A DNA stretch of 64,000 nt from Mesorhizobium sp. WSM4313. GTDB taxonomy: Bacteria; Pseudomonadota; Alphaproteobacteria; Rhizobiales; Rhizobiaceae. Below the pieces are notes generated by a model. The model was not told the DNA's origin, searched no databases, and saw nothing but the letters and a program-made list of their open reading frames with translations. Positions 1 to 9,523 of the stretch are shown piece after piece. The stretch's first letter is position 1, and each line of letters begins with the position of its first letter. The stretch spans positions 93,915 to 157,914 of the forward strand of contig NZ_NSFT01000011.1 in assembly GCF_002294725.1 (NCBI RefSeq). The letters run 5' to 3'. Both the position numbers and the translations under genes were made by a program.

Positions 1-52
1 TCGCAAGCGCGCCGACGAAGAGCGCCGCCAGGATTTCAACGCGCAATCGCAT
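1..52 (-). CDS. 5' end of an exported-protein gene, cut by the window edge
   Basis: An ATG on the minus strand at 52 opens a frame that stays open to the left edge and encodes MRLRVEILAALFVGALA, which looks like the start of a signal peptide (basic n-region, then a hydrophobic core). A purine-rich AAAGGA lies about 5 bases upstream. Only 17 codons are visible, so the product cannot be named. Confidence 0.5.
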   Translation of the reverse strand, partial: MRLRVEILAALFVGALA

Positions 53-235
53 CGCTTTCCTTTCGAGACCGGCGCATGACCCGATCGCGACCCCGGACTG
101 GATCGGACGGGCGCATGCGAGGATTTCAAAGCTCAGGAGCCTCGCTAGGCACTCGCACGAGTACGCCGCTCCAGATTACCAGCGGTTGCATGTTTCGCCG
201 CCCGCCGTGTCGAAAAGCAGGCGCGGCGGCCGATG

Positions 236-1027
236 TCAACGGGTGTTCTGCCGCAGCCACTTCTTCCAGGCAGCTTCCGAGCCGTTGAAGACGTTGATGT
301 CGGACTTGCCGGTCATGCCTGGCACGATGCCGGTGCCGGTATACTGCCAGAAGGTGAAGGGGTGGCTGCCGTATTTCTCGCGCGGATGGCCGGCGACCGA
401 GCGCAGCCAATAGGGATAGCCGCGGAAGGTCGCCAACTGGTTGTCGTCGAAGAAGTCGACCGAGGTGTAGATGATCGGCTTCTTGCCGTAGTAGCGCTCG
501 ACCGTTTGGAGGAAGACGGTCATTTCGCTGCGCACGGTGGCCGGATCGGGACGCAGCCTGCAGGTCGGCGATTTCGGGTTCCATTCCATGTCGAGCACCG
601 GCGGCAGCGCCGACGGGTCTCGCGGGACATTGGCGATGAACCAGCGCGCCTGGGTTTCCGCCGGCGTGCAGAAATAGAAGAAATGATAGGCGGCGCGCGG
701 AATTCCGGCCGCTTTTGTACGCGCCCAGTGCTCGTTGAAATAGTCGTCGAAACGATCGCCACCCTCCGTCGCCTTGATGAAGGCGAAGGAGATGCCGCTG
801 GCCCTGGCGGTCGGCCAGTCGACCGAGGTCTGGTATTTGGAGACATCCGTGCCGTGGATGGCGTAGGTCCACGGTGCGCCGCTGTCCCACTCATGCGGCT
901 TGGAGTCCTCGAATTTGGGCGCGCGCACAGCAACCGTCTGCGACGACGGCGACAATGGTGAGAGGTCCTCCACGGTCGAGCAGGCGCCCAGCAACGTAAG
1001 CATCAGGATGGCCGCAAGACGGCGCAT
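236..1027 (-). CDS. GH25 lysozyme-like lipoprotein
   Basis: A 263-residue protein with a lipoprotein signal peptide (lipobox LLGAC, Cys16), so it is probably anchored to a membrane facing the periplasm. From about residue 57 it matches the glycoside hydrolase 25 (Chalaropsis/M1 lysozyme) fold. The GTDVSKYQ motif holds the first conserved Asp (D61) and DMEWN holds D146 and E148, the usual acidic pair. The family cleaves the beta-1,4 bond between MurNAc and GlcNAc in peptidoglycan. The gene stands alone and faces away from the serine hydrolase at 1262. Family assignment is firm; a role in wall remodelling is inferred. Confidence 0.85.
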   Translation of the reverse strand: MRRLAAILMLTLLGACSTVEDLSPLSPSSQTVAVRAPKFEDSKPHEWDSGAPWTYAIHGTDVSKYQTSVDWPTARASGISFAFIKATEGGDRFDDYFNEHWARTKAAGIPRAAYHFFYFCTPAETQARWFIANVPRDPSALPPVLDMEWNPKSPTCRLRPDPATVRSEMTVFLQTVERYYGKKPIIYTSVDFFDDNQLATFRGYPYWLRSVAGHPREKYGSHPFTFWQYTGTGIVPGMTGKSDINVFNGSEAAWKKWLRQNTR

Positions 1028-1261
1028 GATATCCCCCGAGCCGGGATCAGCCGGCCGCTGATGGGTCCTTCATTGATGGCGGTCGCTTACGCGGGCCCCC
1101 TCCGGACGATCTCCCCACAGGACCGTCACAGTCGCTCATTTGATCGCCGAACATGGTTGATAATCCATTGACGGCGCTCGACGATGCCGGCGATTTTGCG
1201 GAAGCAATGGCGGCAAATCGATGACATAAATCGCGCCGGCGAATCCAAAAGGCGGGGAAAG

Positions 1262-2644
1262 ATGCGGGCTGTCGTGAAGTTCATCAAATGGCTGCTTGGG
1301 CTTGTGATCCTGGCGGTGGCGGCACTCTTCGCCTGGCTCTATTTCGCGCCACCGGAGCTGATCCGCGTTGGCTCCGGCTACTCGGCCAAAATCGTCTGCT
1401 CGAATGTCTTCATCGCCGGCCGCGACGCCAAAGAGGTCCTTGCCGTCGACGTGCAGGCGCCCGGCCACCCGTTGCTCAAGCTGATGAAGGTCTCCGTCGA
1501 CAAGGAAAGGGGACTGGTTTCGGCGGGCTTGCTTTGGGTTCTCGGCAAGAGTGTTGCCGTCGAGCGCGATGGCGTCGGCTGCGCGTCGGTTCCGGACGGC
1601 GACACCGGTAAGGCAAGGCAGACATCGCTGCGTGCCGCGCCGCCGGCGGCGGCGCAGCCCGACGCGCTCTGGCCCGATGGCGAGCGCGTGGATGCTTCGC
1701 AGAACTCCGAAGTCGCGAAGATCGTCGACGATGCCGCTATGGCCGGCATTGGCATGCGCGCCATCGTGGTCGTGAAGAACGGCCGCGTCGTCGCCGAGCG
1801 CTATGGCGAGGGCTTTTCGGCCAAGACGCCGCTGCTCGGCTGGTCGATGACCAAGACGGTGAATGCCGCGATCGTCGGCACGCTGGTCAAGGACGGAAAG
1901 CTGGCGCTCGACAATAAGGGCCTGTTCAAGCCGTGGAAGGCCGACGGCCGCGCCGCCATCAGCCTTGCCGACATGATGGCGATGTCGAGCGGGCTGGCGT
2001 TCAACGAGGATTATGGGGACGTCGCCGACGTGACGCGCATGCTTTATCTCGAGCCGGACATGGCTCGCTTCGCCGAGGCACAACCGCTGGCCGGCGAGGT
2101 GGGAAAAGTGTTTTCCTATTCGAGCGGCACAGCGGTGATGCTGTCGCGGCTGTGGCAGGACGCGATCGGCGACAAGGCGAAGGCGCTGGCATGGCCGCGC
2201 ACGGCGCTGTTTGAGCCGCTCGGTATGCACAGCGCGGTGCTCGAGACTGACGAGCAAGGCACCTTCGTCGGCTCGTCCTATCTCTATGCCACGGCCCATG
2301 ATTGGGCGCGCTTCGGCCAGTTCCTGCTGCAGGGCGGCGTCTGGAACGGAAACCAGATCCTGCCCGCTGGTTTCGTCGACTGGATGCGCGAGGCCGCACC
2401 GGCCTCAAAGGTGTATGGCAAAGGCCAGGTCTGGATCGAGGGGCCGGGCGATGAGGAAAATCCCGGCGCGGGCGTCGCTGCAGGCCTGCCCAAGGACACC
2501 TATTGGATGGAGGGCCATGACGGCCAGACGGTGGCGATCATTCCGTCCGAGCAGTTGGTGGTGGTGAGGCTAGGTCTGACGCCGGGCAAGTTTGGCTATC
2601 GGCCACAAGCGATGGTCAGCGCGCTGGTGAAGGCCGTGCACTGA
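1262..2644 (+). CDS. class C beta-lactamase-like serine hydrolase
   Basis: A 460-residue protein. The start at 1262 is preferred over an upstream in-frame codon at 1184 because GGCGGGGAAAG precedes it and the protein then begins with an N-terminal membrane anchor (about residues 5-28). The catalytic domain carries the SxxK motif SMTK (S195, K198) and a tyrosine motif YSS near 286, as in the class C beta-lactamase/esterase/DD-peptidase family (Pfam Beta-lactamase). Such proteins are often esterases or peptidases rather than true beta-lactamases, and nothing here shows drug hydrolysis. It ends 10 bases before the convergent btaB stop. Confidence 0.8.
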   Translation: MRAVVKFIKWLLGLVILAVAALFAWLYFAPPELIRVGSGYSAKIVCSNVFIAGRDAKEVLAVDVQAPGHPLLKLMKVSVDKERGLVSAGLLWVLGKSVAVERDGVGCASVPDGDTGKARQTSLRAAPPAAAQPDALWPDGERVDASQNSEVAKIVDDAAMAGIGMRAIVVVKNGRVVAERYGEGFSAKTPLLGWSMTKTVNAAIVGTLVKDGKLALDNKGLFKPWKADGRAAISLADMMAMSSGLAFNEDYGDVADVTRMLYLEPDMARFAEAQPLAGEVGKVFSYSSGTAVMLSRLWQDAIGDKAKALAWPRTALFEPLGMHSAVLETDEQGTFVGSSYLYATAHDWARFGQFLLQGGVWNGNQILPAGFVDWMREAAPASKVYGKGQVWIEGPGDEENPGAGVAAGLPKDTYWMEGHDGQTVAIIPSEQLVVVRLGLTPGKFGYRPQAMVSALVKAVH

Positions 2645-2654
2645 TCGCGTTCTT

Positions 2655-3320
2655 TTATTTGCGGGATCCGATCACGGCCATCCAGGCGTACCCGCGATAA
2701 AGCGTTCTGAAGCGGAAGGTTGCGCCAGTGCGCTGCGATTCCGATTCAAGCACGTCGCGCAGCGAGGCGCGCGGTGCGACATGGAATTTCCGCAGCCAGC
2801 CGCGCAGCAGGGCGCGGAACCAGCGCGGCAGGCCTTCCTGCTGGCCGAAATCGACGACATGCAGCGATCCGCCGGGCGCGAGCGCGGCAAGGGCGGCTGA
2901 AACCGTCTTTTCCCAGCCGGGGATCATCGACAGCGAATAGGAGATGAAGACGCGGTCGAACTGCGCGATGCCGAAGAGCGCCATGGCATCGAAGTCGGTT
3001 GCGTCGCCACGCGACAGCCTGACTTTGTCGGACAGGCCTTCGCGAGCAATGGCCGCGCTAGCCGTCTCCAGCATCTCGGCCGAGATGTCCAAACCGAAGA
3101 AGCGCGCATCCGGATAGCGGCGGGCGGCAAGCGCAATGTTGCGGCCGGTGCCGCAGCCGAGCTCCAGCACCGTGCCGTCCCGCGGCACGTCCAGCCCGTC
3201 GATCAGACGGTCACGGCCGAGCAGATAGTATTTGCGGGTCAGGTCGTAGATATGACGCTGCCAGCGGTAGACGCCGTCCATCAGTTCGGCATGGCTGGCC
3301 GGCAGCTCCGTCGTGCTCAT
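2655..3320 (-). CDS. btaB: betaine lipid synthesis N-methyltransferase BtaB
   Basis: A 221-residue class I SAM-dependent methyltransferase with motif I VLELGCGTGRN near residues 48-58. Its start overlaps the btaA stop as ATGA, so the two are translationally coupled. In Rhodobacter and Sinorhizobium, BtaB methylates diacylglyceryl-homoserine three times to give the phosphorus-free membrane lipid DGTS. An open frame extends further upstream, but that stretch is out-of-frame btaA, so the start at 3320 is chosen. Identity rests on the methyltransferase fold plus pairing with btaA. Expression is probably driven from the Pho box upstream of btaA. Confidence 0.88.
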   Translation of the reverse strand: MSTTELPASHAELMDGVYRWQRHIYDLTRKYYLLGRDRLIDGLDVPRDGTVLELGCGTGRNIALAARRYPDARFFGLDISAEMLETASAAIAREGLSDKVRLSRGDATDFDAMALFGIAQFDRVFISYSLSMIPGWEKTVSAALAALAPGGSLHVVDFGQQEGLPRWFRALLRGWLRKFHVAPRASLRDVLESESQRTGATFRFRTLYRGYAWMAVIGSRK

Positions 3321-4564
3321 GCGGGACGCTTCACATAAAGGTGGAAGCCGCCATAGATGGCCGAGCGGTCTTTTGCCGAATATTCGCGCGAGGCGTCGGC
3401 CTCGTAGGTCCACTGGTCGAGCAAGGAACTGGAGACACGGCCGGGCAGGAGGCTCGGTTCGGCCGCGGTGCGGAAGATGACGCGGGCGCCGGCCGAGGCT
3501 GTGCGGGTGATCTCGGTCCACAGCGCGTTGAGCAGGTCGTCGGTCATCCAGTCCTGCGCGTCGAGCAGGACGAAGCGGTCGACGCTGCCCGCATCCTTGG
3601 CGGCCAGGAATTTGATCAGATTGGCGTGGTGGATGGCGACGCGATCGATGTTGTCGCGGATCGTCTTGTAATTGCGCTCTTCCAGATAAGCAGGCAGCGC
3701 CGCCTCGCCGGGCTGCGGATAGCGGCGGGCAAAGGCCTGCCAGGCGAAGTAATTGTTCTTGAGTGGGAAGTCGCAAGCGAGCTTTTCCAGCCGCGCCTTG
3801 AGCACGCTCGCCATGGTGCCGTCGCCGGAGGTGATGAGCGAATCGTACTGAGCCGGCGGAATGCCTAGGCCGAACAGCGAGGCTTTGCGAGACGTTGCCC
3901 AGCGCAAGAGCTTCCTTTCGAAGACCGGCGCCAGCTCCTCGTTGAAGAAGCGGCGCTGCTCACCGATGTTCTCGGCCTTCATGATGCCGGCCGGGTCGAC
4001 GCCGAACAGTTTTGCGACGCGATGGCCCATGGCGATGAAGAGGCCGAGCAGGCCGGTTTGGTAGAAGTTGCGGTCGAAAACCGAGATGCGGCGGCGGCCG
4101 CGCCAGTTGCGGCGTTCCCAGTAATGGCGGCTGACCGGATCGAGATGCGGCGCGATGAAGCGATCATAGGCATCGGAATTGTGGCTGGTGCCGGCGGCGC
4201 CGAAGAAACGGAACAGGTCGCCCTGCGAGGGCAGGTGGCGCACCGCTTCCAGCTTCATGCGGTTCAGCGCGACATGCGCGGCGTTGAGATCGACGGCGTC
4301 GATCCGGGCCGGCGTGCGGGTCAGGTAAGCCAGGATGTTGCAGCCGCCCGAGGCGATCGTGACGACCCGGTGGCCGGCGCCGAGTTGCATGGCCTCCATG
4401 TCGACGTCGGGATCTTCCCAGATCTGCGGATAGACGAGGCCGGAGAACAGGAAGGCGAAGAGCCGCTCGGAAATGCCGTCCTTCGACAATGCCCGGTTCT
4501 GGTAGACGGCTTTTCCGACTTCCTTGCCTCGACGATAAACGAGTTCTCCGGATACGTCCGACAT
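3317..4564 (-). CDS. btaA: BtaA, SAM:diacylglycerol 3-amino-3-carboxypropyltransferase
   Basis: A 415-residue DUF3419-family protein beginning MSDVSGELVYRRGKEVGKAV. BtaA transfers the 3-amino-3-carboxypropyl group of SAM to diacylglycerol, the first step to the betaine lipid DGTS. The N-terminal part has the family segment FSGLVYPQIWEDP followed by a SAM-binding region (VVTIASGGCN). The start at 4564 is preferred to an upstream in-frame codon at 4615 because the family N-terminus begins there and because the Pho box lies at 4614-4631, just before it. It forms a two-gene operon with btaB. Confidence 0.92.
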   Translation of the reverse strand: MSDVSGELVYRRGKEVGKAVYQNRALSKDGISERLFAFLFSGLVYPQIWEDPDVDMEAMQLGAGHRVVTIASGGCNILAYLTRTPARIDAVDLNAAHVALNRMKLEAVRHLPSQGDLFRFFGAAGTSHNSDAYDRFIAPHLDPVSRHYWERRNWRGRRRISVFDRNFYQTGLLGLFIAMGHRVAKLFGVDPAGIMKAENIGEQRRFFNEELAPVFERKLLRWATSRKASLFGLGIPPAQYDSLITSGDGTMASVLKARLEKLACDFPLKNNYFAWQAFARRYPQPGEAALPAYLEERNYKTIRDNIDRVAIHHANLIKFLAAKDAGSVDRFVLLDAQDWMTDDLLNALWTEITRTASAGARVIFRTAAEPSLLPGRVSSSLLDQWTYEADASREYSAKDRSAIYGGFHLYVKRPA

Positions 4565-4613
4565 GGAAAGGTGATTCCCCGTTTGCTTTGGCGCAAGCGG
4601 GTAGCGCAGCGGC

Positions 4614-4631
4614 ATGACAGGCAGGTGACAG
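4614..4631 (-). promoter_or_regulatory. Pho box upstream of btaA
   Basis: On the minus strand this reads CTGTCAC-CTGC-CTGTCAT: two 7-bp PHO half sites at 11-bp spacing, 13 of 14 positions matching the consensus CTGTCAT-N4-CTGTCAT. It lies 50-67 bases before the btaA ATG, a normal place for PhoB activation. It implies that btaAB is induced by phosphate starvation and not simply co-transcribed from the 5-oxoprolinase gene. Confidence 0.8.
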
Positions 4632-4647
4632 CCTGTTGACGCTGTTC

Positions 4648-7600
4648 TTACGCTTTTCCGAACGCTCCGGGTGTCGGCGTGGTGACGATGACGGCCTCGC
4701 CGGCATCGAGTGTGGTCTGGTCGCAGGCCTTCAGGACGTCGACCGAGCCGTCATTTCGCCTGACCTTGGTCGAGCCCGCCTCGCCGTCACCGCCGCCGTC
4801 GAGGCCCTGGGGCGGCCGGTTGCGATGCGAGGACAGGATCGCACATTCCATCCTTTCGAGGAAGCGGATGGTACGCCTGGTGCCGTCGCCGGCATTCCAC
4901 TTGCCCTTGCCGCCGGAATCCTTGCGGATATGGAAGTCTTCCAGCACGACGGGGAAGCGCAGTTCCAGCACCTCCGGATCTGTGAGGCGCGAATTGGTCA
5001 TATGGGTATGGACGCCGGACGTGCCGGCAAAGCCCCGGCCTGAATTCATCCGGCCGGCCGGCGAGCCGGAGCAGATCGTCTCGTAATACTGGTATTTCTT
5101 GTTGCCGAAGGTGAGGTTGTTCATCGTCCCTTGGGCGTTTGCCATCGCGCCCATCGCGCCGAACAGCGCGTTGGTGACATGCTGCGAGGTCTCGACATTG
5201 CCGGCGACGACGGCCGCCGGATAGGACGGTTTGAGCATGCAGCCATCCGGAATGACGATGTTGATCGGCCTGAGGCACCCGGCATTCATCGGGATCATGT
5301 CCTCGACCATGACGCGGAAGGCATAGAGCACCGCGGCGCGGGCGACGGGCTCCGGCGCGTTGAAATTGTTCTTCATGACAGGCGAGGTGCCGGTGAAATC
5401 GACCGTCGCCTCGTGCTTTTGCCGGTCGACGGTGATCTTCACCTTGATCACCTGGCCGGTGTCGGTGGGATATTCATATGCCGCGCTGTCGGGGAGCCGC
5501 TCGATCACGCGGCGCACGCTTTCGGCGGCATTGTCCTGGACATGGCCCATATAGGCTTCGACCACATCGAGGCCGAAATGCGCGACCATCTTGCGCAGCT
5601 CCGCCACGCCCTTTTCGTTGGCGGCGATCTGCGCCTTCAAGTCGGCGATGTTCTGGGCGGGATTGCGGGCCGGATAAGGATGGTCGGTCAGCAGCGTCTC
5701 CAGCTCCTTCTCGCGGAAGCGGCCGCGATCGACGATGCGGAAATTGTCGAACAGCACGCCTTCTTCGTCGACCGTTGTCGCAAGCGGCGTCATCGAGCCC
5801 GGCGCGGTGCCGCCGACATCGGCGTGATGGCCGCGCGAGGCCGCCCAGAACAGGATTTCCTTGCGGGCGTCGTCAAACACCGGCGTCACTACGGTGATGT
5901 CGGGCAAATGCGTGCCGCCATTATAGGGCGCGTTGAGCGCGAAGACGTCGCCGGGATGGATATCGCCGGAGTTCAAGCGGATGATTGTCTCCACCGAACG
6001 GTCCATTGAGCCCAGATGCACCGGCATATGCGGCGCGTTGGCGACCAGCGCGCCATGGCGGTCGAACACGGCGCAGGAGAAGTCGAGCCGTTCCTTGATG
6101 TTGACCGAATAGGCGGTGTTCTGCAGCGTCACGCCCATCTGTTCGGCGATCGACATGGAGAGGTTGTTGAAGACCTCCAGCATCACCGGATCGGCCTCGG
6201 TGCCGAGTGCCGCGGCACGCGCCTTTCTTTCTGTCCGGCGTATCACAACGTGATTGAGACCGGTGATTTCCGCGCGCCAGCCCGGCTCGACGACGATGGT
6301 CTGGTTCGGCTCGATGATAAGCGCGGGCCCGGCGACCGTGTGCGACGGCCGCAGGCCTTCGCGGCGATAGACGCCGGCCTCGTGCCAGCGGCCTTCGGTG
6401 TAGATGCGCCGGCTTTCCAAAGGTTTGGGGTCAATTCCTGCCGGTCCGGCGGGCACAGGGGCTTCAGCCTTGTCCTGTCGGGCGGCTTCCATGCCTTCGA
6501 CGGCGACGGTCTCGACGACGATCGGCTTATCGTCATAGACGAAACCGAACTGCGCCTTGTGCGCGGCCTCGAAATCGCTTCTGGCGCGGAAGATCGAGCC
6601 ATGCTCGAAATTCACCGGCAGCGCCGTATCGGTGCCGTCATAGCGGATATGCAGGACAGGCCTCGTTGAAACCGCGTCCCCGGCAATGCCTTGCTCGCCG
6701 AGCTCGGCAATGACGTCGCCGCGCAGTGCCGCGATGAGTGCCTCGATCGCCGCGCGGGATTCTTCGGCAAGCGGCTGCAGTAGACCCTGTTGGCGCGAGG
6801 CGAAGACCGACGAGAGGCCGATGCCGTAAGCCGAGAGAAGGCCGGAGAAGGGATGGATGAGCACCGCTTCCATGCCGAGCGCATCGGCGACCAGGCAGGC
6901 GTGCTGGCCGCCGGCGCCGCCAAAACAGTTCAAAAGATATTCGGTGACGTCATAGCCGCGCTGCACCGAGATCTTCTTGATGGCGTTGGCCATGTTCTCG
7001 ACGGCGATGGTGACAAAGCCTTCGGCGACCGCCTCGGGCGTCCGGCCGTCGCCGATTTCGGCGGCAAGCGCCGCGAATTTTTCGCCAACCGTGCCGATGT
7101 CGAGCGCTTGGTCTTGGCCCGCGCCGAAAATCGCAGGAAAGAAATCGGGCTGCAATTTGCCGAGCATGACATTGGCATCGGTGACGGCGAGCGGGCCGCC
7201 GCGCCGGTAGGCGGCAGGCCCGGGATTGGCGCCGGCAGAATCCGGGCCGACGCGGAAGCGGCCCGCCTCATAGTGCAGGATCGAGCCGCCGCCGGCGGCG
7301 ACGGTGTGGATGCGCATCATCGGCGCGCGGATGCGAACGCCGGCGACCTCGGTGTCGAAAGCGCGCTCATATTCGCCGTCATAGTGGGCGACGTCGGTCG
7401 ACGTACCGCCCATATCGAAGCCGATGACCTTTTCGAAGCCGGCGAGCTTCGCCGTCTCGACCATGCCGACGACGCCACCCGCCGGTCCCGAAAGCAGCGC
7501 GTCCTTGCCCTGGAACATGTCGGCGGCGGTGAGGCCGCCCGACGACATCATGAACATCAGGCGCGGTCCGGCGCCCAGTTCGCCGGCCACCCGCTGCACA

Positions 7601-8280
7601 TAGCGCGACAGGATCGGCGACAGATAGGCGTCGACCACGGTGGTGTCGCCGCGGCCGACCAGCTTGATGAGCGGAGAGACCTCGTGAGAGACCGAGATCT
7701 GGCTGAAGCCGATCTTGCGGCAGACTTTCGCCACGGCCTTTTCGTGGTCCGGGTATTTCCAGGCGTGCATGAAGACGATGGCGACCGCATCGATGCCGTC
7801 GGCCTTCGCCTGCTCGATCGCTGGGCGGCAGGCCGCGATGTCGAGCAGGCGCTCGACGCAGCCGTCGGCGCGCACGCGTTCATTGATCTCGATCACCCGC
7901 TCGTAGAGCTGCTCCGGCAGGATGATCTCCTTGGCGAAGATATCCGGCCTTGCCTGATAGGCGATGCGCAAAGCGTCGCGGAACCCCTTGGTGATGAGCA
8001 GCAGCACACGGTCGCCCTTGCGCTCGAGCAGCGCATTGGTGGCTACGGTCGTGCCCATTTTGACGTCGCCGATCGCGTCGGCGGAGATGGCGGCGCCGGT
8101 TTTCAGGCCCAATAGGTCGCGGATGCCCTGGATGGCGGCATCCGCATACGCCTCGGGATTTTCGGACAGGAGTTTTCGGGGGTGCAGCCGGCCCCACGGA
8201 TCACGGCCGATGATGTCGGTAAAGGTGCCGCCGCGGTCGATCCAGAAGTTCCATTTCCCAGTTCCCACGGTTGCCGGCAT
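4648..8280 (-). CDS. oplAH: 5-oxoprolinase (fused HyuA/HyuB type, ATP-hydrolysing)
   Basis: A 1210-residue protein combining a HyuA-like ATPase half (about residues 10-690) and a HyuB-like half (about 700-1205), the full-length layout of eukaryotic-type 5-oxoprolinase. The actin-like phosphate loops are visible as RGGTFTD (16-22) and GFDMGGTSTD (287-296). The enzyme opens 5-oxo-L-proline to L-glutamate with ATP. A hydantoinase cannot be fully excluded, but the single-chain fusion and length favour oxoprolinase. It stops 83 bases before btaA and faces away from the small lipoprotein at 8456. Confidence 0.88.
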   Translation of the reverse strand: MPATVGTGKWNFWIDRGGTFTDIIGRDPWGRLHPRKLLSENPEAYADAAIQGIRDLLGLKTGAAISADAIGDVKMGTTVATNALLERKGDRVLLLITKGFRDALRIAYQARPDIFAKEIILPEQLYERVIEINERVRADGCVERLLDIAACRPAIEQAKADGIDAVAIVFMHAWKYPDHEKAVAKVCRKIGFSQISVSHEVSPLIKLVGRGDTTVVDAYLSPILSRYVQRVAGELGAGPRLMFMMSSGGLTAADMFQGKDALLSGPAGGVVGMVETAKLAGFEKVIGFDMGGTSTDVAHYDGEYERAFDTEVAGVRIRAPMMRIHTVAAGGGSILHYEAGRFRVGPDSAGANPGPAAYRRGGPLAVTDANVMLGKLQPDFFPAIFGAGQDQALDIGTVGEKFAALAAEIGDGRTPEAVAEGFVTIAVENMANAIKKISVQRGYDVTEYLLNCFGGAGGQHACLVADALGMEAVLIHPFSGLLSAYGIGLSSVFASRQQGLLQPLAEESRAAIEALIAALRGDVIAELGEQGIAGDAVSTRPVLHIRYDGTDTALPVNFEHGSIFRARSDFEAAHKAQFGFVYDDKPIVVETVAVEGMEAARQDKAEAPVPAGPAGIDPKPLESRRIYTEGRWHEAGVYRREGLRPSHTVAGPALIIEPNQTIVVEPGWRAEITGLNHVVIRRTERKARAAALGTEADPVMLEVFNNLSMSIAEQMGVTLQNTAYSVNIKERLDFSCAVFDRHGALVANAPHMPVHLGSMDRSVETIIRLNSGDIHPGDVFALNAPYNGGTHLPDITVVTPVFDDARKEILFWAASRGHHADVGGTAPGSMTPLATTVDEEGVLFDNFRIVDRGRFREKELETLLTDHPYPARNPAQNIADLKAQIAANEKGVAELRKMVAHFGLDVVEAYMGHVQDNAAESVRRVIERLPDSAAYEYPTDTGQVIKVKITVDRQKHEATVDFTGTSPVMKNNFNAPEPVARAAVLYAFRVMVEDMIPMNAGCLRPINIVIPDGCMLKPSYPAAVVAGNVETSQHVTNALFGAMGAMANAQGTMNNLTFGNKKYQYYETICSGSPAGRMNSGRGFAGTSGVHTHMTNSRLTDPEVLELRFPVVLEDFHIRKDSGGKGKWNAGDGTRRTIRFLERMECAILSSHRNRPPQGLDGGGDGEAGSTKVRRNDGSVDVLKACDQTTLDAGEAVIVTTPTPGAFGKA

Positions 8281-8455
8281 TCTGCTTATCCATAATCTCT
8301 TTGGGCGTATGTTGTGTTAGTTCGGGATTTCGGCGCCAGCAATCGCAAGTTGATGTTACACGTGGAAATGCAACGTTACGAAACCGGCAGCTGGCTGATG
8401 CATTTCCCCTGCGACCGCTCACCGAAATGTGAGCGTCTGTCGAAGGAGAGATAGC

Positions 8456-8668
8456 ATGAAGAAGCTCATTCTGGCGTCGGTCTCGGCGCTCGCCCTGCTG
8501 GGGGTCGCGGCTTGTAGCGACAGTGGCACCGGCACTGACAATACCACCACCCAGAGCACCAATCCGCCGGCCAACGAACAGCCGATGAAACCGGCTTCGC
8601 CCGACGCTTCGAAGCCTGCTGAACCGGCTCCGGCAACAAAACCGGCTCCTACCGCGCCTGCGCAGTAA
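8456..8668 (+). CDS. small Pro/Ala-rich lipoprotein
   Basis: A 70-residue product with a clear lipoprotein signal (MKKLILASVSALALLGVAAC; lipid-acceptor Cys at 20). The mature part is almost entirely Ala, Pro, Thr, Ser and Lys and is likely disordered. The start at 8456 follows AAGGAGAG; an in-frame codon at 8429 lacks this. A strong terminator follows at once, so it is a monocistronic unit. The function is unknown. Confidence 0.75.
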   Translation: MKKLILASVSALALLGVAACSDSGTGTDNTTTQSTNPPANEQPMKPASPDASKPAEPAPATKPAPTAPAQ

Positions 8669-8687
8669 GGGCCGTCCCACAATACCG

Positions 8688-8721
8688 AAGAAGGCCGGCA
8701 CTGCCGGCCTTCTTTTTTTGC
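8688..8721 (+). terminator. intrinsic terminator after the small lipoprotein
   Basis: A perfect 10-bp stem GAAGGCCGGC/GCCGGCCTTC (8690-8699 and 8703-8712) with a 3-base loop, extended by A-T pairs and followed by a run of seven Ts. Confidence 0.92.
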
Positions 8722-8803
8722 GCTATCGATCCCGCGCATCCCCAGTCAACTGCGGCATCGTCCCGGCTTGATAGAACCGCCCGGTTCGCTCTATGAAGCC
8801 GAC

Positions 8804-9523
8804 ATGTCGATTTGGGACCGCCTTGGCGACTTCATCGCTCGTGTTTCGTCATCGGCGTCCTCGGGCGTCGCGGATGTTGTTGAAGCTGTGCGCACCGTGT
8901 TTTCCGGCGATCCGGACCTGCGCCGGCGCGTGGCCTTTTCCGTGGCCATGATCGCGCTCTCGGCCAAGATGGCCAAGGCCGACGGCATCGTCACGCAGGA
9001 CGAGGTGCGCGCCTTCCAGGAAATCTTCGAGGTGCCGCCGAGCGAGACACGCAACGTGGCGCGGCTTTACGACATCGCCAAGCAGGACGTCGCCGGCTTC
9101 GAGATTTATGCCCAGCGCATGGCGCAGCTCTGCGGTTCCGGCCATGCCAACTGCATGATGCTGGAAGATATCCTCGACGGTCTCTTCCATATCGCCAAGG
9201 CGGACGGCCTCATTCATGAGCATGAAGGCCAATTCCTGCATCGCATCGCCGAGATCTTCCGGATCGACGAGATGCATTACGAGGCGATCCTGTCCAGGCA
9301 CGTCAATCTCGGCGCCGCCGATCCTTACGCCGTCCTGGGCATCGAGCGAGGCAAGCCGTTCGAGGAGGTCAGGAAACGCTATCGCAAGCTGATCTCAGAC
9401 AATCACCCCGACAGGTTGATCGCGCGCGGCCTGCCGCAGGAATTCATCAAGATCGCCACGACCAGGGTCGCGGCGATCAATGCCGCTTATGAAATGATCG
9501 AGCGGGGCCTCAGGCACGCATGA
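8804..9523 (+). CDS. TerB-domain/J-domain co-chaperone (DjlA-like)
   Basis: A 239-residue protein. The central helical region contains two TerB-type acidic motifs of the form AKADGxxxxxE (near 57-67 and 131-141). A C-terminal J domain begins near residue 172 and has the HPD tripeptide at 201-203, needed to stimulate Hsp70 ATPase. This is the DjlA/TerB-DnaJ layout without an obvious membrane anchor. The start MSIWDRLG is chosen over an in-frame codon at 8768 because it fits the family N-terminus. The stop overlaps the next ATG (ATGA), so it is coupled to the amidase. Confidence 0.82.
   Translation: MSIWDRLGDFIARVSSSASSGVADVVEAVRTVFSGDPDLRRRVAFSVAMIALSAKMAKADGIVTQDEVRAFQEIFEVPPSETRNVARLYDIAKQDVAGFEIYAQRMAQLCGSGHANCMMLEDILDGLFHIAKADGLIHEHEGQFLHRIAEIFRIDEMHYEAILSRHVNLGAADPYAVLGIERGKPFEEVRKRYRKLISDNHPDRLIARGLPQEFIKIATTRVAAINAAYEMIERGLRHA

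Noticed and set aside
55..235. Possible tRNA or RNA gene near the left edge
   Set aside because: No cloverleaf or T-loop consensus (GTTCGAATC) could be found.
4679..8115. Long plus-strand open frames opposite the 5-oxoprolinase
   Set aside because: These are antisense shadows in GC-rich DNA; the minus-strand frame has full family motifs.
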